Part shown: positions 44,478 to 54,634 of the stretch, one piece after another | Layout of the letters: each line of letters begins with the position of its first letter | Position numbering within the stretch: position 1 is the first letter of the stretch | Assembly (NCBI RefSeq): GCF_002959965.1 | Contig: NZ_PREV01000026.1 | Span: 503,501 to 567,500 of the forward strand | Origin: Microbulbifer pacificus | GTDB lineage: Bacteria > Pseudomonadota > Gammaproteobacteria > Pseudomonadales > Cellvibrionaceae | Direction: 5' to 3' | DNA: 64,000 nucleotides | Position numbers and translations under genes: made by a program | Notes under the pieces: model-generated | Seen by the model: the letters and a program-made list of their open reading frames with translations, nothing else | Databases searched by the model: none | What the model was told of the DNA's origin: nothing

Positions 44478-45305
44478 ATGAACCTCAGCAATATTCTCCA
44501 GTCGGCGCGCAGCGACGAAACAGCAACCATTCCGGTGGGATGGTCTCAGGGGCGCGCGACCTTCGGCGGTCTTGTGGCTGCGATGCTGTACCAGCGTATC
44601 GAAACCGCACTGCAGCTGGCTACCGGAGGGCCGGTGGCAGACACGCCCCTGCGCTCCCTCACCATATCCTTCGTGGCCCCCGCGGAAGCGGGTGCATTGC
44701 ACACCAGTGCGCGGGTACTCCGCGCGGGCCGCTCCGCGGTACAGATCGAAGCCCACGCCAGCCAACCGCAGGAAAATGGCGAGCAGGTCGTCACCGCCGC
44801 CCTGGCGAGCTTTGGCAAACCGCGCGCATCGTCAATTGCCGTCAGCAACGACGCCTTCCCCGGGCTTCCCGCACCGGATGCCTGCCAGCCCCTGCCCTAT
44901 ATCGAGGGTGTGGTCCCGGAGTTTACCCAGCACTTTGACTACCGGATTGGCGTTGGCGCACTCCCCTTTAGCGGCCATCACGAAGGCCGTATCGGCGGCT
45001 GGGTTCGCTTCCGCGAGTCTTCCGGCCCTGTCACCATCGCTCACCTGCTCGCCCTAATCGACGCCTGGCCGCCGGCGGTGCTGCCGATGCTGAAAACCGT
45101 TGCGCCCGCCAGCTCACTGACCTGGACGGTGGAACTGATGCCCGCCGCAATGGCCGTCGCAAACGCCAGCTGCGACGACTGGTGGCAGTACTTGGCGGAG
45201 GTAGAGCAGGCGGAGGACGGCTACGCCGTGATCCAGGCGAAGCTGTGGAACAGCCGCGGCGAGCTGATGGCACTTACGCGGCAGACGGTAACCGTGTTCG
45301 CCTGA
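44478..45305 (+). CDS. Acyl-CoA thioesterase family protein (double hot-dog, TesB-like)
   Basis: A 275-residue protein with two hot-dog halves. The first has GRATFGGLVAAMLYQ and the second GGWVRFRE and LLALIDAWPPAVLPML, as in the TesB-like/YbaW-like thioesterase superfamily. Cytoplasmic. Expected to hydrolyse acyl-CoA; specificity unknown. 46 bp downstream of panB on the same strand, with a convergent neighbour beyond. Confidence 0.8.
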   Translation: MNLSNILQSARSDETATIPVGWSQGRATFGGLVAAMLYQRIETALQLATGGPVADTPLRSLTISFVAPAEAGALHTSARVLRAGRSAVQIEAHASQPQENGEQVVTAALASFGKPRASSIAVSNDAFPGLPAPDACQPLPYIEGVVPEFTQHFDYRIGVGALPFSGHHEGRIGGWVRFRESSGPVTIAHLLALIDAWPPAVLPMLKTVAPASSLTWTVELMPAAMAVANASCDDWWQYLAEVEQAEDGYAVIQAKLWNSRGELMALTRQTVTVFA

Positions 45306-45319
45306 CCGCGCTCAGGCCA

Positions 45320-46288
45320 CTACAGCCACTGCTTCCAGCGGAAAACCACCAGCTGAACTGCCACGGTTACGATGAGTAACACACTGAAGATGAGAAAGGC
45401 GTGGGGATTTTCAGAGCCGGGAATACCCCCGACATTGATACCCAGCAGGCCGGTGAGGAAACCCAGTGGCAGAAATATGGCGGCGATAATGGAGAGCACA
45501 TACATGCGGCTGTTGAGCTGCTCGGAGATGCGGCTCATTAACTCCTCCTGGGTTACCGCCGCGCGTTCGCGCACCGCATCAATGTCCTCGATATGCCGCA
45601 ACAGGCGATCGCTTACTTCGCGCAATTGCAGGCGATCCGCCTCGCGGATCCATTCCAGCTTTTCCCCCAGCAGCCGCGCCAGTGCCTCCCGCTGAGGCGA
45701 CAGGTAACGGCGCAGAGTGATCGTCTGCTTGCGCAGCATTGCCAGGTCCAGACGCAGATTGGCGCTCGCGCCCTCCACGACCCGATCCTCCAGCTCGTCG
45801 ATCACATCCTCGAAGTTGTCCACCGTATCGCTCATCCGCCACACCAGCAGATCGGCAATTTCCACCACCAGGCCCGCGGTGCCGATCGGTCCACGCCCGC
45901 TGTCCAGCTGGGTACACAGATCGTCAATGGACAGCAGGCGGCGCCGGCGGGTGCTGATGACCCGGGACTCTTCCGCCCACAGCCGGATGGAGACCATATC
46001 TTCCGGTTGGGATTCCGGGTTGAGGTTGACCCCCCGCAGTGCCAGCAACAGGCCGTTGCTGATACTGGTGGTGCGCGGGCGGGTCTCTTCCGTCAGCAAC
46101 GCATCCGCCACCAGCGGATCGAGGTTGGCCGCACCATTGATCCAGGCGCGGGCGTCATTATCGGTGTAATCGAAATGCAGCCACAGGCAGCCCTGGTCCG
46201 GTGTCCACTGTTTCACCTCCGGCCACTGCAGGCGCCGGCCAGCACCGCGCCCATCGAGCAGATAGGCATGAATCAGTCCGGATTGCAT
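45320..46288 (-). CDS. zntB: CorA-family zinc transporter ZntB
   Basis: A 322-residue inner-membrane protein. A long soluble N-terminal funnel domain with coiled helix, then two C-terminal spans around the signature LLGINVGGIPG (GxN motif with the ZntB-type IPG ending). ZntB moves zinc with protons in E. coli. The ATG at 46288 has GGGAGG 4 bases upstream; a GTG at 46300 is possible but less likely. Monocistronic. Confidence 0.9.
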   Translation of the reverse strand: MQSGLIHAYLLDGRGAGRRLQWPEVKQWTPDQGCLWLHFDYTDNDARAWINGAANLDPLVADALLTEETRPRTTSISNGLLLALRGVNLNPESQPEDMVSIRLWAEESRVISTRRRRLLSIDDLCTQLDSGRGPIGTAGLVVEIADLLVWRMSDTVDNFEDVIDELEDRVVEGASANLRLDLAMLRKQTITLRRYLSPQREALARLLGEKLEWIREADRLQLREVSDRLLRHIEDIDAVRERAAVTQEELMSRISEQLNSRMYVLSIIAAIFLPLGFLTGLLGINVGGIPGSENPHAFLIFSVLLIVTVAVQLVVFRWKQWL

Positions 46289-46334
46289 GGAACCTCCCAC
46301 CTTGCTTCGGGTTGATGACGCACTTGGACAAATA

Positions 46335-47213
46335 TCAGCGCGCCAGAATCAGGCGCGCGCGGGCAGATTCACCCGCGCTCAGCAGCCAGCTGTTGGCAAA
46401 CGCATTGCCGTGCTCCACACAGACGAAATCGCGGTAGCGCACACCGATATCGGCAATGGTGGCGGCGAGCTCGGCCCCGGGGTTCCAGGTGATCACCGTA
46501 TGGCAATGTTCGCTCTCTGCAGTGATCGGATTGGGGGTATGGATCACCTGGCGGGCCGGCGCATCCTCGAACACCCGGTCCACCTCGCCGTCAAAGGTCT
46601 GCATGCCATCGAGACGATAGCGGGCGAAGCCGCGGGTCTTGTCGAGGAACTCTCCACCGTCGAGCCCTTCCACCTCCACCCCGTTTACGTCTTCCACCGC
46701 AAAGTAGCTGTGCAGGGCCCAGCTGTATTCCACCGCATGGTCGGCGGTGTTGGTAAGCTCGAGCTCAAAACGGAGGCTGGAGCCCAGCCCAATTTTCAGG
46801 CAACAGTCAAAACTCGCGGCGAACAGCGCGTCCCCGACGTGGCGGAAGCGCAACGCCAGTTCCACACTTCCGTCGGCCTGTTTTTTACACTCTGCCAGCT
46901 CCCAGAGCTGTGTGCGCACCAGGCCGTGCTTGGGTTTCGCCGGGTCTTTCCGGTTTTCTCCGAACCACGGCAAACACAGGGGTACACCACCGCGCACCGC
47001 GGTGCCCGCCTCAAACGGCGTGTCGGGGCTCAGCCACAGAAGCGGCGCGCGGCCGGTTGCAGCAAATTCCAGTACCTGCGCGCCCTGCAGGGAAATTACT
47101 GCGCGGCATAGGCCAGTCTCTATCAGCAGCAGGTCGAGGCCGGGCCTACCGTAGAGGGCACCGCTGTCGGTACGGGTGAGGAAATCGAGTGCAGCCACCA
47201 GGGAAAACTCCAT
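46335..47213 (-). CDS. D-hexose-6-phosphate mutarotase (YeaD-like)
   Basis: A 292-residue aldose-1-epimerase-fold enzyme interconverting anomers of glucose-6-phosphate and similar sugars. LQGAQVLEF, WLSPDTPF, GGVPLCLPWFGE, the catalytic His in SWALHSYFAV and Glu in DFVCVEHGN are present. The length fits E. coli YeaD (294). The ATG at 47213 is chosen on length; a GTG at 47252 would add 13 residues. Confidence 0.88.
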   Translation of the reverse strand: MEFSLVAALDFLTRTDSGALYGRPGLDLLLIETGLCRAVISLQGAQVLEFAATGRAPLLWLSPDTPFEAGTAVRGGVPLCLPWFGENRKDPAKPKHGLVRTQLWELAECKKQADGSVELALRFRHVGDALFAASFDCCLKIGLGSSLRFELELTNTADHAVEYSWALHSYFAVEDVNGVEVEGLDGGEFLDKTRGFARYRLDGMQTFDGEVDRVFEDAPARQVIHTPNPITAESEHCHTVITWNPGAELAATIADIGVRYRDFVCVEHGNAFANSWLLSAGESARARLILAR

Positions 47214-47283
47214 TTGCTGAATCGGGAAGGGTCGCGCCGGAGCGGCGATCACCTGTCCCGCTCACTGGCGCCGGAATAAAGGT

Positions 47284-48057
47284 CTACTCTGCCTTTTGGA
47301 TCTGCAACCAGTCAAATCCTTCCTGCTGGCAGGCAAAAATACAGTTGGCGGCCTGGGCGGCGGCCTCGGCAAGGGCTGTGCGGGCTAGCTCCAGACTGTT
47401 GTTCTTTTCACTGATATGGGCAACCACGAGATGCTGCAGCCGCTGGCTGCCGACACGCTGCAGAAAGCCTGCCGCCTGCTGGTTGCTGAGATGTCCGTAG
47501 GCGCCGCCAACACGCCGCTTCAGGGATGGCGGGTACGGTCCCTGCGCCAGCATCATCGGGTCGTGATTGGCTTCCAGTACCAGCGCATCGCAGTCGCCGT
47601 AATGGGATTCCACATGGGGCGTGATGGTACCGAGATCCGTCAGCAGCCCGAGGCAACTGCCGCGACTGCGGAAGACGAACTGCGCGGCCTCGCGGGCATC
47701 GTGGGGCACCGCCACCGGGGTAACCTGTATATGACCTACAGTGAACGGCTGATGCCCTTCGATCAGGTGCACCGAGGGCAGCGCACCGAAGTCCCGCGCG
47801 CGCAGGGTGCCGGGGGTGAGATAGACCGGCAGCTGGTATTTGCGCGCCAACGGACCAACGCCGGCCATATGGTCGCTGTGTTCATGAGTGACGAGAATGG
47901 CGGAGAGCTCCGCGGGGGAAAGACCGAGTCGCGCCATGCGCCGCTCGGTCTCCTTGATGGTGAAGCCGCAGTCCACCAGCAGGCAGTGGTCGCCGGAAGC
48001 GACCAGAGTGCCATTGCCCTTGCTGCCACTACCCAGGGAGGCAAACCTGATCGCCAT
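47284..48057 (-). CDS. MBL-fold metallohydrolase (YycJ/VicX-like)
   Basis: A 257-residue metallo-beta-lactamase-fold hydrolase with the two-metal motif THEHSDH at 57-63 and SLGSGSKGNGTLV near the N-terminus, diagnostic of the WalJ/YycJ/VicX subgroup. HGDCDALVLEANHD-like and VVAHIS regions supply later ligands. Related proteins have exonuclease-like roles in DNA repair. Third gene after dapA and bamC, 13 bp after the bamC stop, an order also seen in Pseudomonas. Confidence 0.88.
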   Translation of the reverse strand: MAIRFASLGSGSKGNGTLVASGDHCLLVDCGFTIKETERRMARLGLSPAELSAILVTHEHSDHMAGVGPLARKYQLPVYLTPGTLRARDFGALPSVHLIEGHQPFTVGHIQVTPVAVPHDAREAAQFVFRSRGSCLGLLTDLGTITPHVESHYGDCDALVLEANHDPMMLAQGPYPPSLKRRVGGAYGHLSNQQAAGFLQRVGSQRLQHLVVAHISEKNNSLELARTALAEAAAQAANCIFACQQEGFDWLQIQKAE

Positions 48058-48070
48058 ATACGAGCCCGGG

Positions 48071-49246
48071 TCAGATCAGATTCTGGCGAATCGCCATCAA
48101 CAGCTCTGATGCCTTGTTGCGGCTGAGTGGCTGACCGCGTGTATTGCGGATACGTACCTCGATGGACTCACCTTCACCGCGCAACACCACCAGGTATCCC
48201 GGAATATTGCTGTTAGGTGCACCGCCAAGCCCCTGCAGGTTGGCAAACAAGCGCGGCTCGGCACTGGAGCTGGTATCGATATTGGCCAGCACCTGCTGCA
48301 GGCTGTAGGCGTCCGCGGCCTTGGCCTGCTTGTCGTCGTCCTTACCGGAGCGCCAGCTGGAGAACCAGCCACTATCTTCCTCGGACAGTTCGCGGTCGGT
48401 GTCGTAGGTCACGTAGAAAACACCGATATCCGCGTCTTCCTTGTGCATCCGATAGGCGCCGGTATTGAGAGCGTGGGCAACAGTGGCCCAGGCGCGGTTC
48501 ATCCCCAGGCCCAGGGCGATATACGGCTCTCTTCCCGCCGGCTCCATCACCTGCACCTTCACCTTGCCACCGCCGATGGCCTGGGCCACCAGGGACGCGG
48601 CGGCACCGCTGTTGTCCGCCGCCAGGGCATTGGACATTTCATCGATCATCCAGCCCTCACGCTCGGGACTGCTGGACTGAGCTGGCCAATCCACGGGGGC
48701 GCTTGCCGGCGCATTCAGCGCAGCGGAATAGTGGCGCACGTGGATTTCCGTGGTATCCGGCTGTACACCGGACTCCACCTGCAGGCGGTACTTGTCTTTG
48801 GTATCGGGATTTTCGCCGAAGGTCAGCCAGGTAGTTTCCATGGTGCCGGCGCCGGCGTCGGACATCGCCAGTTGCAGGCCCGCCGAGCGCAGGAAGTAGT
48901 GCAGTTGCGGCCAGACTTCATCTGGCGGCTGGTTCACCAACACCCAGCGGCGGTTACCCAGCTTCTGGATTTTTACCCGGTCGAGTCCCACGTTGACCGA
49001 CAGCGCCTGCGGACGCGGCACTTCGAATGCTCCGCGCTCCACCTCGCCGCTGATCTGCGGCACCTCGTACAGTTCTTCCTGGTGTTTGGCGGTAACGCCC
49101 GGCGGCATCTGCAGCGGCGGCAGGCTATCGGCCAGTTGATAGTCGTCACCGCGGTCGCGGAAATAACCGTCCTTGCCAAAGATGCCACAGCCACCCAGAG
49201 TGGTAACCGCAGCACACAGCAGGGCTCCGGCGGTAAATTTTGTCAT
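48071..49246 (-). CDS. bamC: Outer-membrane assembly lipoprotein BamC
   Basis: A 391-residue lipoprotein of the BAM complex that inserts outer-membrane beta-barrels. The lipobox TTLGGC places lipidated Cys at residue 20. The unstructured segment after it (YQLADSLPPLQMPPGV) corresponds to the BamD-binding tail. Two helix-grip domains follow (RRWVLVNQPPDEVWPQL; AWATVAHALNTGAYRMHKED). Located after dapA, as in many gammaproteobacteria. Confidence 0.92.
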   Translation of the reverse strand: MTKFTAGALLCAAVTTLGGCGIFGKDGYFRDRGDDYQLADSLPPLQMPPGVTAKHQEELYEVPQISGEVERGAFEVPRPQALSVNVGLDRVKIQKLGNRRWVLVNQPPDEVWPQLHYFLRSAGLQLAMSDAGAGTMETTWLTFGENPDTKDKYRLQVESGVQPDTTEIHVRHYSAALNAPASAPVDWPAQSSSPEREGWMIDEMSNALAADNSGAAASLVAQAIGGGKVKVQVMEPAGREPYIALGLGMNRAWATVAHALNTGAYRMHKEDADIGVFYVTYDTDRELSEEDSGWFSSWRSGKDDDKQAKAADAYSLQQVLANIDTSSSAEPRLFANLQGLGGAPNSNIPGYLVVLRGEGESIEVRIRNTRGQPLSRNKASELLMAIRQNLI

Positions 49247-49347
49247 TATTCGTACCTTGTCGAATCAGTCCCGATCGCAATCGTCCTGTGCGGTATTGAC
49301 CATAAGGCCGGGGAAAACGTTTCCCGCCGCCGCAAATTTTCTGCCAG

Positions 49348-50223
49348 TCAGAGTACGCCCGCACTACGCAGCGCATCGCGCACCACGCCGTGGTGCTCGG
49401 CGGACAGGCCAGTGAGCGGCAGGCGAATGCCACTGTCGATACGGCCCATTTCTTTCAGTGCCCATTTCACCGGTATGGGGTTGGACTCCACAAACAGCGT
49501 TTTGTGCAATATTTCGATGCGCTGATTGATGGCGCGTGCAGTCTCCGCATCTCCCGCCAGCGCCGCTTCACACATCTGCGCCACCGCCGCCGGCGCCACA
49601 TTCGCCGTCACGCTGATATTACCGTGACCGCCGAGCAGCATCAGTTCCACGGCGGTGGCGTCATCGCCGGAATAGACAGCAAAGTCCTCGGGCACCATGT
49701 CGAGAATCTGGCGTGCGCGCTCCATATTCCCGGTAGCCTCTTTGATGCCGACGATGTTGGCAACCGCTGACAGGCGACGCACGGTCTCCGGCAGCATATC
49801 CACGGCGGTACGCCCGGGCACATTGTAGAGGATCTGAGGGATATCGACGGCTTTGGCCACCGCTTTGTAATGCTGGTACAGGCCCTCCTGAGTGGGCTTG
49901 TTGTAGTAGGGAGTCACAAGCAGACAGGCGTCCGCACCACATTTGGCCGCGGTGGCCGTGAGTTCAATGGCTTCGGTGGTGGAGTTGGCACCGGTACCGG
50001 CGATCACCGGGATACGCCCGGCAACCTGGTCCACCACGCGGCGGATGACTTCTAGGTGCTCGTGCACATCGAGGGTGGCAGATTCACCGGTGGTGCCCAC
50101 GGCTACCAGCGCACGGGTGCCCTGTTCGATGTGCCATTCCACCAGCTCGTGCAGTTTGTCCCAATCCAGGCTGCCGTCTGCATACATGGGTGTGGCCAGC
50201 GCCACCATACTGCCGGAAATCAT
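49348..50223 (-). CDS. dapA: 4-hydroxy-tetrahydrodipicolinate synthase
   Basis: A 291-residue TIM-barrel aldolase condensing pyruvate with aspartate semialdehyde in lysine and diaminopimelate synthesis. The Schiff-base lysine is K161 (GIKEATG), with Y133 (ILYNVPGRT) and T44/T45 (VGTTGES) at the same numbers as in E. coli. The ATG at 50223 has AAGGAG upstream. Followed by bamC after about 100 bp. Confidence 0.97.
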   Translation of the reverse strand: MISGSMVALATPMYADGSLDWDKLHELVEWHIEQGTRALVAVGTTGESATLDVHEHLEVIRRVVDQVAGRIPVIAGTGANSTTEAIELTATAAKCGADACLLVTPYYNKPTQEGLYQHYKAVAKAVDIPQILYNVPGRTAVDMLPETVRRLSAVANIVGIKEATGNMERARQILDMVPEDFAVYSGDDATAVELMLLGGHGNISVTANVAPAAVAQMCEAALAGDAETARAINQRIEILHKTLFVESNPIPVKWALKEMGRIDSGIRLPLTGLSAEHHGVVRDALRSAGVL

Positions 50224-50360
50224 TGCAACTCCTTCTCCAACCGGCCTATCGCCGGCCTGTACCGCCAAAAAATGAATGCGGTATGTTACTGACCGCGCCA
50301 GTTCGATGCCAGCGCAAAAGGATCATCCTGTTGCACGGCGATGAGCCCGGCAGATATTGA

Positions 50361-51317
50361 TCAAATTTTGCGTTTCTTGCGCCGTCTTTTCCGCGGCGGA
50401 TAAAACGGCTCCTCGCCCTCGGGGCGAGTTTTGAAGCGGCGGTGCACCCACATGTACTGGGTCGGGTTCTCTCGCATGCGCGCCTCCACAAACTGATTGA
50501 CCAGCACCGCATCCTTCAGTTCGTCCCCGGACGGAATTTGATCGATCGCCGGGAACACCCTGACCTGATAGAACCCCTTACCCTCCAGGCGCGTCACCGT
50601 GTAAGGCACCACTTGGGCACGGCCGACACGGGCGAAGCGTGAAGTGCCGGTTACGGTGGCAGCAGGAATGCCGAACAGCGGCGCAAACACACCCTGTTTG
50701 ATGCCGTAGTCCTGATCCGGCGCGTACCACACCGCGCGCCCCTTCTGTAACGCGCGCAGCATGCCGCGCACATCCTTGCGCTGGTAGACCTCGGAATCCT
50801 CGCCGTGACGCTCGCGCCCCTTGCGCTGAATGTAGTCATAGACGGGATTTTTATGCGGCCGGTACATACCATCCACCGGATGGCTCATCGCCATGAAGGC
50901 GGCGCCGATTTCCAGAGTGGTGAAGTGCATTGCCATCATCACCACGCCCTGCCCGCGGCGGTGGGGTTCCTGCAAATGTTCCAGCCCCTCAATGGTGAAG
51001 CGCCGGCGCAGCCAGTGGCTGGAGCGGAACCACGCCATACCGGTTTCCATCAGTGCGATACCGTTGGAGGCGAAGTTACGACGCAGCAGCTGCTCGCGCT
51101 TGGCAGCGCAAAGCTCGGGGAAGCACAGTGCGAGATTGCGCTCGGCGATGTGGCGCCGGCTGTGGGCAAAACGCAGCATCAGCCGGCCGAGGGCGCGACC
51201 GAGCGCCATCTGCCAGTTGTAGGGCAATTGCGCAACCACGAACCAGAGGCCGAACAACAGCCAGGTCAACCAGTAGCGCGGGTGCAGCAGGGCGGCACGA
51301 AAACGGGGTTTTTCCAT
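50361..51317 (-). CDS. LpxL/HtrB-family lipid A acyltransferase
   Basis: A 318-residue inner-membrane acyltransferase that adds a secondary acyl chain to Kdo2-lipid A precursors. One N-terminal span (WLTWLLFGLWFVVAQLP), then the catalytic HX4E motif in MAMHFTTLEIGAAF, GMYRPHKNP, and the YAPDQDYG stretch. The tail is very basic (RKRRRKKRKI). LpxL and LpxM types cannot be told apart securely; length and motifs favour LpxL. ATG 51317; longer frames lack an SD. Confidence 0.88.
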   Translation of the reverse strand: MEKPRFRAALLHPRYWLTWLLFGLWFVVAQLPYNWQMALGRALGRLMLRFAHSRRHIAERNLALCFPELCAAKREQLLRRNFASNGIALMETGMAWFRSSHWLRRRFTIEGLEHLQEPHRRGQGVVMMAMHFTTLEIGAAFMAMSHPVDGMYRPHKNPVYDYIQRKGRERHGEDSEVYQRKDVRGMLRALQKGRAVWYAPDQDYGIKQGVFAPLFGIPAATVTGTSRFARVGRAQVVPYTVTRLEGKGFYQVRVFPAIDQIPSGDELKDAVLVNQFVEARMRENPTQYMWVHRRFKTRPEGEEPFYPPRKRRRKKRKI

Positions 51318-51467
51318 AAATTGCGGACAGCAGAGATCGGGGAATAAGCACCAGGCGGCCAATGCCCCCGGAAGAAAACGGCGCATTATAGCCGTGCTGG
51401 CCCATCAGAGGGTACTCCCAACGGCCCAGCGACCACGGCCCGTCCCGCGACATTCCCCCAATCGCTC

Positions 51468-51698
51468 TCAGTGCCGCAACAGCGCGTCCAGCTCATCCAC
51501 CACTTCGCACCAGTCGGAATCTTCCAGAATGGCATCGCGCAGGAACTTGCGCTGACTCTCGCTCCAGAACTGTGCCCGGGTCAGTTTTTCCTCGCCCGCC
51601 AGGTGATGGCGGCTGAGGAAGTCTTCGATGGCACTGTCGTCGGAGCCAAGCCCCAACTGGGCGAATAGGTCATTGAGGGTGTGATAACCGGTCTGCAT
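51468..51698 (-). CDS. DUF2789 family small protein
   Basis: A 76-residue protein (YHTLNDLFAQLGLGSDDSAI; FWSESQRKFLRDAILEDSDWCEVVDEL) matching DUF2789, a short acidic family of proteobacteria with no known function. The ATG at 51698 is preferred over an in-frame ATG 30 bases upstream. Soluble, likely cytoplasmic. Monocistronic. Confidence 0.85.
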   Translation of the reverse strand: MQTGYHTLNDLFAQLGLGSDDSAIEDFLSRHHLAGEEKLTRAQFWSESQRKFLRDAILEDSDWCEVVDELDALLRH

Positions 51699-51817
51699 AA
51701 GTACTCCCTTTGGCCCGAGCATCAGCAAAGAGGGCCTGTTCGGCGCGAAACACTACCTAGCAGTATAGATCGCGATGGCAGTGTTTCGCGCCGGAGGAAG
51801 GACACCCGACGATCCGG

Positions 51818-52861
51818 TCACGGTGCAGGGTTGGGATTTTGCAGATGCACCGCCTCAATAGCCTCCAACAGCTCCGGGCTCAGCTGTACGTTGCTACTGG
51901 CGATATTCGAACGAAGCTGCTCCATGGTGGTGGCGCCGATGATGTTGGACGTCACAAAGGGCTGCTGGGAAACAAAGGCCAGCGCCATCTGCGCCGGATC
52001 CACACCAAACTCCCGGGCAAGCCTCACATACTGTTCGGTGGCGGACACCGCGCGCTCACCCGTGTAGCGCTGGAAGCGTTCGAACAGGGTTAGGCGCGCG
52101 CCCGCTGGGCGCGCGCCATACAGATATTTACCACTCAGCGTACCAAACGCGAGCGGCGAATAGGCCAGCAGGCCGCACTGTTCACGTATCGCCATTTCCC
52201 CGAGGCCCACCTCAAAGGTGCGGTTCAACAGACTGTAGGGATTCTGAATGGAAGCGACACGCGGTCGATTGCCGTGTGACGCGAGACGCAGGTAGCGGTG
52301 CACACCCCACGGGGTTTCGTTGGAAAGGCCGATGTGACGCACCTTGCCCGCCGCTACCAGTTCGTGGAGCGCAGCCAGGGTTTCGCTGATGTCGATACCG
52401 ATCTGGTCGCTGTGCTGGTAGCCAAGCTTGCCGAAAAAGTTGGTCTGGCGCTCCGGCCAGTGCACCTGATAGAGGTCGATGTAGTCGGTTTTGAGGCGCG
52501 CCAGGGAATCGTCGCAGGCTTTGAGAATCTGCTCGCGGTTCAGACGAGGACCACCGCGAATATGGCCGACACCGGAGTTACTCTCGCCGCGTCCCGTCAC
52601 CTTGGTAGCGAGCACCAGAGACTGCCGGTCGCCGCGCTTCTCCAGCCAGTTGCCAATGATTTCCTCGGTGCGCCCATAGGTCTCGGGCTTCGGTGGCACC
52701 GGGTACATTTCCGCGCAGTCGATGAAATTCACTCCATTGGCCACCGCGTAATCCAGCTGTTCGAAGGCTTGAGCTTCCGTATTCTGCTCACCAAACGTCA
52801 TGGTGCCCAGACAGATCTTGCTTACCTTGAGATCGGTTTTTCCGAGCTTGCGGGTTTCCAT
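51818..52861 (-). CDS. Aldo/keto reductase (Tas-like)
   Basis: A 347-residue NADP(H)-dependent reductase of the AKR fold, close to E. coli Tas. The catalytic tetrad is visible: D in FIDCAEMY, Y in the same motif, K in LATKVTG and H in YQVHWPE. The Tas-specific stretch MYPVPPKPETYGRTEEIIG is present. Substrate unknown. Monocistronic. Confidence 0.88.
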   Translation of the reverse strand: METRKLGKTDLKVSKICLGTMTFGEQNTEAQAFEQLDYAVANGVNFIDCAEMYPVPPKPETYGRTEEIIGNWLEKRGDRQSLVLATKVTGRGESNSGVGHIRGGPRLNREQILKACDDSLARLKTDYIDLYQVHWPERQTNFFGKLGYQHSDQIGIDISETLAALHELVAAGKVRHIGLSNETPWGVHRYLRLASHGNRPRVASIQNPYSLLNRTFEVGLGEMAIREQCGLLAYSPLAFGTLSGKYLYGARPAGARLTLFERFQRYTGERAVSATEQYVRLAREFGVDPAQMALAFVSQQPFVTSNIIGATTMEQLRSNIASSNVQLSPELLEAIEAVHLQNPNPAP

Positions 52862-52895
52862 GGAATCTCTCCTGCGGAATCAAAAGTGCGCAATT

Positions 52896-52936
52896 ATAAA
52901 ACGGAAACGCCGGGCAATTACCCGGCGTTTCCGTTC
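52896..52936 (-). terminator. Rho-independent terminator of fabV
   Basis: A perfect 15-bp stem, AACGGAAACGCCGGG with CCCGGCGTTTCCGTT around a 6-base loop. On the minus strand it is followed by TTATAATT. It ends the fabV transcript before the aldo/keto reductase gene. Confidence 0.88.
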
Positions 52937-52967
52937 CGAACGGTGTTCAAACCAGCGTGCAGCGAAC

Positions 52968-54146
52968 TTACTTGAAGTCTGCTTCCACCAGCGGGCTGAT
53001 ATCGGCATCGTAGTCGATACCTTTTACACCAAAGCCGAACAGCTTGAGGAAGTCGTCCGCGTATCCTTTGTAGTCGGTCAGCTCGAACAGATTTTCCTCG
53101 GTCACTTCCGGCCATAATTTTTCAATCTTGGCCTGGGTTTCCGGACGCAGTTCCTTGTCGTCCATGCGGAAACGATTGGTGTTGTCGAGGCGCGGGCTAT
53201 CGCTGTACAGGCCTTCGGTGTAGAGGCGGTACAGCTGCTCAATACATCCTTCGTGGGTACCCTCTTCCTTCATCACCTTGTAGACGAGGGAAATGTACAG
53301 CGGCATGACGGGAATGGCAGAGCTGGACTGGGTAACCAGCGCTTTCAGCACCGCGACGTTGGCACTTGCGCTGCCACTGTCGCTGATGGCCTTGGCGGCG
53401 CGATCCAGGTCTTCCTTGGCTTTGCCGATGGTGGCGTGACCGTAGATCGGCCAAGTGAGCTTTTCACCGATATAGGTGTAAGCAACGGTTTTGCAATTGT
53501 CCGCCAGTACACCGGCGTCACTCAGGGCCTGCATCCACAGTTCCCAGTCTTCCCCGCCCATCACTTTGACGGTGGCTGCGATTTCCTCTTCGTTCGCCGG
53601 TTCGACGCTGATGTCAGAGATTTCCAGCTTGTCCGTGTTGAGGTTTTTGGCGGTGTAGGACTTGCCGATGGGCTTCAGTACCGAGCTGTAGAGTTCGCCG
53701 GTTTTCGGGTCGGTACGACGGGGAGAGGCAAGGCTGTAGATCACCAGGTCGATTTTGCCGAGGTCCTGCTTGATCAGGTCAATGGCCTGGGCCTTGATCT
53801 CATCGGAGAAGGCATCGCCATTGATACTCTTTGCATAGAGGCCGGCTTTGTGTGCTTCTTCTTCGAAGGCGGCGGAGTTGTAGTAACCAGCGGAGGCGGT
53901 GCGTTTGTCGGTCGGCGGCTTTTCAAAGAATACACCGAGGGTGCCCGCGCCACAGCCGAAGGCGGCGGTGATGCGGGAGGCGAGGCCATAGCCGGTGGAG
54001 GCACCGACCACGAGGACGTTTTTGGGGCCGTTCTCAATGGCGGGCTGGGACTTGATGTATTCGATCTGCTCGCGCACGTTGGCGGCGCAGCCCTGTGGGT
54101 GGGCGTTGGTGCAGATGAATCCGCGAACTTTCGGCTGGATGATCAT
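52968..54146 (-). CDS. fabV: Trans-2-enoyl-ACP/CoA reductase FabV
   Basis: A 392-residue NADH-dependent enoyl reductase completing the fatty-acid elongation cycle. [14 protein letters not shown] is the cofactor motif, and the FabV-type active site is seen in [20 protein letters not shown] (Tyr-x8-Lys). [13 protein letters not shown] and [19 protein letters not shown] regions are typical. FabV is insensitive to triclosan in Vibrio and Pseudomonas, so its host may be too. Own terminator; the start is the ATG at 54146. Confidence 0.96.
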   Translation of the reverse strand: MIIQPKVRGFICTNAHPQGCAANVREQIEYIKSQPAIENGPKNVLVVGASTGYGLASRITAAFGCGAGTLGVFFEKPPTDKRTASAGYYNSAAFEEEAHKAGLYAKSINGDAFSDEIKAQAIDLIKQDLGKIDLVIYSLASPRRTDPKTGELYSSVLKPIGKSYTAKNLNTDKLEISDISVEPANEEEIAATVKVMGGEDWELWMQALSDAGVLADNCKTVAYTYIGEKLTWPIYGHATIGKAKEDLDRAAKAISDSGSASANVAVLKALVTQSSSAIPVMPLYISLVYKVMKEEGTHEGCIEQLYRLYTEGLYSDSPRLDNTNRFRMDDKELRPETQAKIEKLWPEVTEENLFELTDYKGYADDFLKLFGFGVKGIDYDADISPLVEADFK

Positions 54147-54425
54147 GCCGGGCTCTCCGTTGGGTGATTCTTCGATCCAGGTAATTTAAATGACCGACTG
54201 ATGGGCCACAAAGGCGCACATTCTAAAGGCGTTTGTTAGTGACTCCCAGAGTGGCAAGTCACGAACCGGGAATTTCGAGGCCAGAATATCTGGTTTTGCG
54301 GCCAGTTTAGCCACACGACGATTAGTACCATTGCCCCCTCAAAGTGCAGACTGAGTACTTTTTGCACACTTATGACCGAGCACCAAGGTCTAGTTCCCTC
54401 GAAGCAGGTCCGATGGCGGAAAGCC

Positions 54426-54601
54426 ACCGGGTGAAAGGTTTCAGAACCGCTGTGAATACCCGCAAGCGGGCCCGGCCGCCAATCGCAGATTGGCGTCGTT
54501 CGCCTGCGCGCGAAGCAGTGCTTCGCAAACGCTTGTCTCACCCCTCTACGCTGCGTCGGCAACATCCCTGTTGCCGACGCTTCTGAAACCTTTCACCCGG
54601 T
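54426..54601. repeat. Palindromic intergenic element, copy B
   Basis: Perfect 21-bp terminal inverted repeats (54426-54446 and 54581-54601; core CCGGGTGAAAGGTTTCAGAA). Directly inside the right arm is a 12-bp perfect hairpin, GCGTCGGCAACA with TGTTGCCGACGC, loop TCCC (GGGA on the other strand). On the minus strand the order is arm, hairpin, spacer, GGGTATTCACAGCGG box, arm. Other small hairpins lie in the middle (CGCCAATC-GCA-GATTGGCG). No coding potential. 54147-54425 otherwise holds only the fabV promoter region. Confidence 0.8.
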
Positions 54602-54634
54602 ATCTTTCCTTCGCATCAAATAATTCGCAAATCC